Positions 5,576 to 8,251 of a DNA stretch of 8,251 nt are shown here, piece after piece. The position numbers and the translations under genes were made by a program. How positions within the stretch are numbered: the first letter of the stretch is position 1; each line of letters begins with the position of its first letter. Under the pieces are notes generated by a model. It made no database searches. It saw only the letters and a list, made by a program, of their open reading frames with translations, and was not told the DNA's origin. The DNA is from DATHBP01 sp035296085 (lineage in GTDB: Bacteria > Actinomycetota > Actinomycetes > Propionibacteriales > Nocardioidaceae): positions 1-8,251 of the forward strand of contig DATHBP010000188.1 of NCBI GenBank assembly GCA_035296085.1, given 5' to 3'.

Positions 5576-7338
5576 GAGCGTTCGTCCCCGTCACCGGTGC
5601 GCTGGCCCAGCACTTCTTCGCGCCCTTCGACGTCCGGTGCGTCAACGGGCGGCCGGCTGTCATCGCCCAGCGAGCGGTTCTGCTCCATCTCCTTCTCAGC
5701 CACCTCGGGATGGTGCAGGTCGAAGGCAGGGCTGTCTGAGCGGATCCGTGGCACCGACGTGAAGTTGTGCCTCGGCGGAGGGCATGAGGTGGCCCACTCC
5801 AGCGACCGCCCCCATCCCCACGGGTCGTCGACCCCCACCATCGGGTCGCGCCGGGTCTTCCAGACGTTGTAGAGGAAGGGCAGCGTCGAGGCGCCGAGCA
5901 GGAAGGCCCCGACAGAGGAGACCTGGTTGAGCGTGGTCCAGCCGTCGCCGGGCAGGTAGTCGGAGATCCGCCGCGGCATCCCTTCGACGCCGAGCCAGTG
6001 CTGGACGAGGAACGTGGTGTGGAACCCGATGAACAGCATCCAGAAGTGCACCTTGCCGAGCCGCTCGTCGAGCATTCGGCCGGTCATCTTCGGCCACCAG
6101 AAGTAGAAGCCGGCGAACATCGCGAAGACGACGGTGCCGAAGACCACATAGTGGAAGTGGGCGACGACGAAGTAGCTGTCCGTCACATGGAAGTCCAGCG
6201 GCGGCGACGCGAGGATGACCCCCGTCAGACCACCGAACAGGAACGTCACCAAGAAGCCGACGGTCCACAGCATCGGCGTGTCCAAGCTCACCGATCCGCC
6301 CCACATGGTGCCGATCCAGCTGAAGAACTTCAGCCCGGTGGGCACGGCGATGAGGAACGTCATGAGCGAGAAGAACGGCAGCGACACGGCCCCGGTCGGG
6401 AACATGTGGTGCGCCCACACCGCCATCGACAAGGCGGCGATCGCCAGCGTGGCGCCGACGAGGCCGACGTACGCGAAGATCGGCTTGCGGCTGAAGACCG
6501 GGATGACTTCGGTCACGATGCCGAAGAACGGCAGCGCGATGATGTAGACCTCCGGGTGGCCGAAGAACCAGAACAGGTGCAGCCACAGGATCGGTCCGCC
6601 GTGCGACGGGTCGAACACGTGGGCGCCGAGAGCGCGGTCCGCCTGGAGCGCCAACAGCGCCGCGGCCAGGACCGGAAACGCCATCAACACCAAGATGCTC
6701 GTCACCAGGATGTTCCACGTAAAGATCGGCATCCGGAACATCGTCATGCCGGGCGCGCGCATGGTGAGGATCGTCGTGACGAAGTTGACACCGCCGAGGA
6801 TGGTGCCGAGGCCGGCCATCCACAGCCCCATGGTCCACAGGTCGCCGCCGACGCCCGGTGAGTGCGTGCTCAGCGAGAGCGGTGCGGTGGCAAACCAGCC
6901 AAAGTCAGCGGCACCGCCGGGCACGAGAAAGCCGGTCATCACAACGATGCCGCCGAACAGGAACATCCAGTAGCTCAGCATGTTGAGCCGTGGGAACGCG
7001 ACGTCTGGCGCACCGATCTGCAGGGGCATCACCACGTTGGCGAAGCCGACGAACAGCGGGGTCGCGAACAACAACAGCATGATCGTGCCGTGCATCGTGA
7101 ACAGCTGGTTGTAGACCTCGTCGTCGACGAACTGGTTGCGCGGGGCCGCCAGCTCCGCCCGGATGACCATCGCCATCAGCCCGGCCATCAAGAAGAACGC
7201 GAACGACGTGATCAGGTAGAGGTGGCCGATCGTCTTGTGGTCGGTGGTCGTGACCCAGCGGACCACCACGTTGCCCGGCCGCCGGACGCGGGTCGGCACG
7301 GTGGTGATGGGCGGAGAGGCCGTGCGCAAAGCGGTCAC
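5572..7338 (-). CDS. ctaD: Cytochrome c oxidase subunit I (aa3-type)
   Basis: Catalytic, proton-pumping subunit that reduces oxygen to water. All main ligands are visible in the 588 residues: H83 and H396 for heme a, H394 for heme a3, and H261, H310 and H311 for CuB. Y265 in H-P-E-V-Y is the tyrosine crosslinked to the CuB histidine, and E263 is the D-channel glutamate that marks A1-type oxidases. D112 (A-P-D-V-A-F-P) is the D-channel entry and K337 (P-T-G-L-K) the K-channel lysine. About twelve hydrophobic helices fill 38-495. A polar tail from about 518 includes the F-T-S-x-P-R-I-R-S and F-D-L-H-H-P stretches common in actinobacterial subunit I and ends very acidic. The GTG start at 7338 overlaps the ctaC stop (GTGA), with AGGAG 7 nt upstream (7346-7350). 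In the middle of the ctaC-ctaD-ctaF operon. Confidence 0.98.
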   Translation of the reverse strand: MTALRTASPPITTVPTRVRRPGNVVVRWVTTTDHKTIGHLYLITSFAFFLMAGLMAMVIRAELAAPRNQFVDDEVYNQLFTMHGTIMLLLFATPLFVGFANVVMPLQIGAPDVAFPRLNMLSYWMFLFGGIVVMTGFLVPGGAADFGWFATAPLSLSTHSPGVGGDLWTMGLWMAGLGTILGGVNFVTTILTMRAPGMTMFRMPIFTWNILVTSILVLMAFPVLAAALLALQADRALGAHVFDPSHGGPILWLHLFWFFGHPEVYIIALPFFGIVTEVIPVFSRKPIFAYVGLVGATLAIAALSMAVWAHHMFPTGAVSLPFFSLMTFLIAVPTGLKFFSWIGTMWGGSVSLDTPMLWTVGFLVTFLFGGLTGVILASPPLDFHVTDSYFVVAHFHYVVFGTVVFAMFAGFYFWWPKMTGRMLDERLGKVHFWMLFIGFHTTFLVQHWLGVEGMPRRISDYLPGDGWTTLNQVSSVGAFLLGASTLPFLYNVWKTRRDPMVGVDDPWGWGRSLEWATSCPPPRHNFTSVPRIRSDSPAFDLHHPEVAEKEMEQNRSLGDDSRPPVDAPDVEGREEVLGQRTGDGDERS

Positions 7339-8228
7339 TGCTGTGCTCCTGGCGGGGTTGCTTCACCGGCGCCGGGGCCGGTCGTCTGGACTGCCACCGG
7401 GTCGAGGTCGCCGGTCAGCGCGCCGACCTGACCCTTGTCTTCGAGCTGTGCCAAGTGCGCCTCGAATGCCTGCCGGCTCACCACTTTCAACGTGAAGTAC
7501 ATCCGGGAGTGTGACACGCCGCAGAACTCGGCGCAGTGCCCTCGGAACGTCCCTTCCCGGGTCGGCGTCAGCGTGAACGAGTTGGCCCGCCCTGGGATGA
7601 CGTCGAGCTTGAAGAGGAACTCGGGCACCCAGAACGAGTGGATGACGTCGGGTGACCGCAGCTCGAAGCGCACAATCTCATCGACCGGCAGCCACAGCGT
7701 CGAGGGCTCGTCGATGCTGCCGGTCTCGTAGACGTCGGTTTCCCCCCCGAGGCTCGGCTCGTCGAGGTAGCTGAACGACCACGCCCACTTCTGCCCGACG
7801 ACCAGCACAGTGTGCTGCGGCCTGGCGTCGGCGAGAACGGCGTCTTGCTTCTGGACGGTGTAGAAGAACATCACCGCGATGATGATGAACGGAACGACGG
7901 TGTAGAGCACCTCGATGGGCAGGTTGTAACGGTTCTGCGAGGGAACCTGCTCTTCGCTGCGACGGCGGTAGCGCACCACGGCGTACAGGATCAAGCCCCA
8001 GACGACCAACCCGACGATCCACGCCGCCGTCCAGGCGCCGATCCACAAGGTGCTCACCTCGGGCGCTCGGTCGCTGGCCGACGGCGGTAGGCCTAACCGT
8101 TTCCACTGGGAGATCTGGTCGCTTCCACACGAGCTGGTTGTGAGGGCGACGACCGCCAGGGCGACCGCGGCAGCCCCGCGCCGTGGTTGCCGTCTGGCGA
8201 CGGAGCCAGAGGCGTGGTCACGACCCAC
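7335..8228 (-). CDS. ctaC: Cytochrome c oxidase subunit II with CuA site
   Basis: Accepts electrons from QcrC at its binuclear CuA centre and passes them to heme a in CtaD. The 297-residue protein has a basic, twin-Arg-containing start, a hydrophobic signal segment ending T-S-S-C34 (a probable lipoprotein cleavage site with Thr at -3), two membrane helices at about 61-86 and 106-125, and an external cupredoxin domain from about 138. All CuA ligands are present: H197 (V-I-H-S-F-W), C232, E234, C236, H240 and M243. W148 and W150 in Q-K-W-A-W are the aromatic patch that receives electrons. The C-terminal 40 residues are polar and Gly/Pro-rich. GTG start at 8228, supported by GGAAGG 6 nt upstream. 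First gene of the - strand operon as seen here; its promoter must lie beyond the right edge. Confidence 0.97.
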   Translation of the reverse strand: MGRDHASGSVARRQPRRGAAAVALAVVALTTSSCGSDQISQWKRLGLPPSASDRAPEVSTLWIGAWTAAWIVGLVVWGLILYAVVRYRRRSEEQVPSQNRYNLPIEVLYTVVPFIIIAVMFFYTVQKQDAVLADARPQHTVLVVGQKWAWSFSYLDEPSLGGETDVYETGSIDEPSTLWLPVDEIVRFELRSPDVIHSFWVPEFLFKLDVIPGRANSFTLTPTREGTFRGHCAEFCGVSHSRMYFTLKVVSRQAFEAHLAQLEDKGQVGALTGDLDPVAVQTTGPGAGEATPPGAQQ

Positions 8229-8234
8229 GAAGCA

Positions 8235-8240
8235 CCTTCC
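8235..8240 (-). promoter_or_regulatory. Ribosome binding site of ctaC
   Basis: Reads GGAAGG on the - strand, 6 nt before the GTG at 8228. It supports that start over the next in-frame GTG (8201), which would remove nine residues from the basic part of the signal peptide. Only 11 bases remain beyond it in the window, too few to judge the promoter. Confidence 0.65.
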
Positions 8241-8251
8241 CGCCGTGCCGA

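Noticed and set aside
5696..6861. Long open frames over ctaD (- strand 5696-6838, 380 codons; + strand 5998-6861, 287 codons)
   Set aside because: Both overlap the well-supported ctaD frame; translations are rich in Arg, His, Asp and Glu without domain signals, as expected from shadow frames in GC-rich DNA.

Overview
The window is a respiratory-chain locus from a high-GC Gram-positive bacterium, most likely a member of the Actinomycetota. Four things point there: a diheme QcrC with a C-terminal membrane anchor, a Rieske protein with three N-terminal membrane helices, a cytochrome b with PDWY in place of PEWY and long polar tails, and the small four-helix oxidase subunit CtaF. The order or genus cannot be fixed from the sequence. 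GC-rich codons, frequent GTG starts and long shadow frames fit the same picture.

Layout: the + strand (1-3779) carries the last codons of ctaE (oxidase subunit III), then qcrC, qcrA and qcrB, the three core subunits of the cytochrome bcc complex. The - strand (8228 down to 3830) carries ctaC, ctaD and ctaF (subunits II, I and IV of the aa3-type oxidase), followed by a gene for an exported L,D-transpeptidase. The two gene sets run tail to tail and meet at about 3780-3850, where a strong imperfect hairpin overlaps the end of the transpeptidase gene. Genes are tightly packed: qcrC/qcrA, qcrA/qcrB, ctaC/ctaD and ctaD/ctaF each overlap by 4 bp (ATGA or GTGA), so both sets look like translationally coupled operons. 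The only non-coding stretches are 51-67, 3780-3829, 5096-5179 and the right edge. No RNA gene, mobile element, CRISPR array or tRNA was seen.

How the genes work together: QcrB oxidises menaquinol. Electrons pass through the QcrA iron-sulfur cluster to the two c-type hemes of QcrC, which replace a soluble cytochrome c. They then enter the CuA centre of CtaC and reach heme a and the heme a3-CuB site of CtaD, where oxygen is reduced to water. In this group the two complexes form a bcc-aa3 supercomplex, and all cofactor ligands I looked for are present, so the locus looks intact and functional.

The system is well known. The less ordinary points are the cell-wall crosslinking enzyme filling the gap between the two operons (with Gly instead of the usual Asn after its catalytic Cys), a cluster of alternating GTAA/TTAC half-sites upstream of it, the convergent hairpin, and low-complexity tails on QcrB. 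I see no convincing undescribed system.
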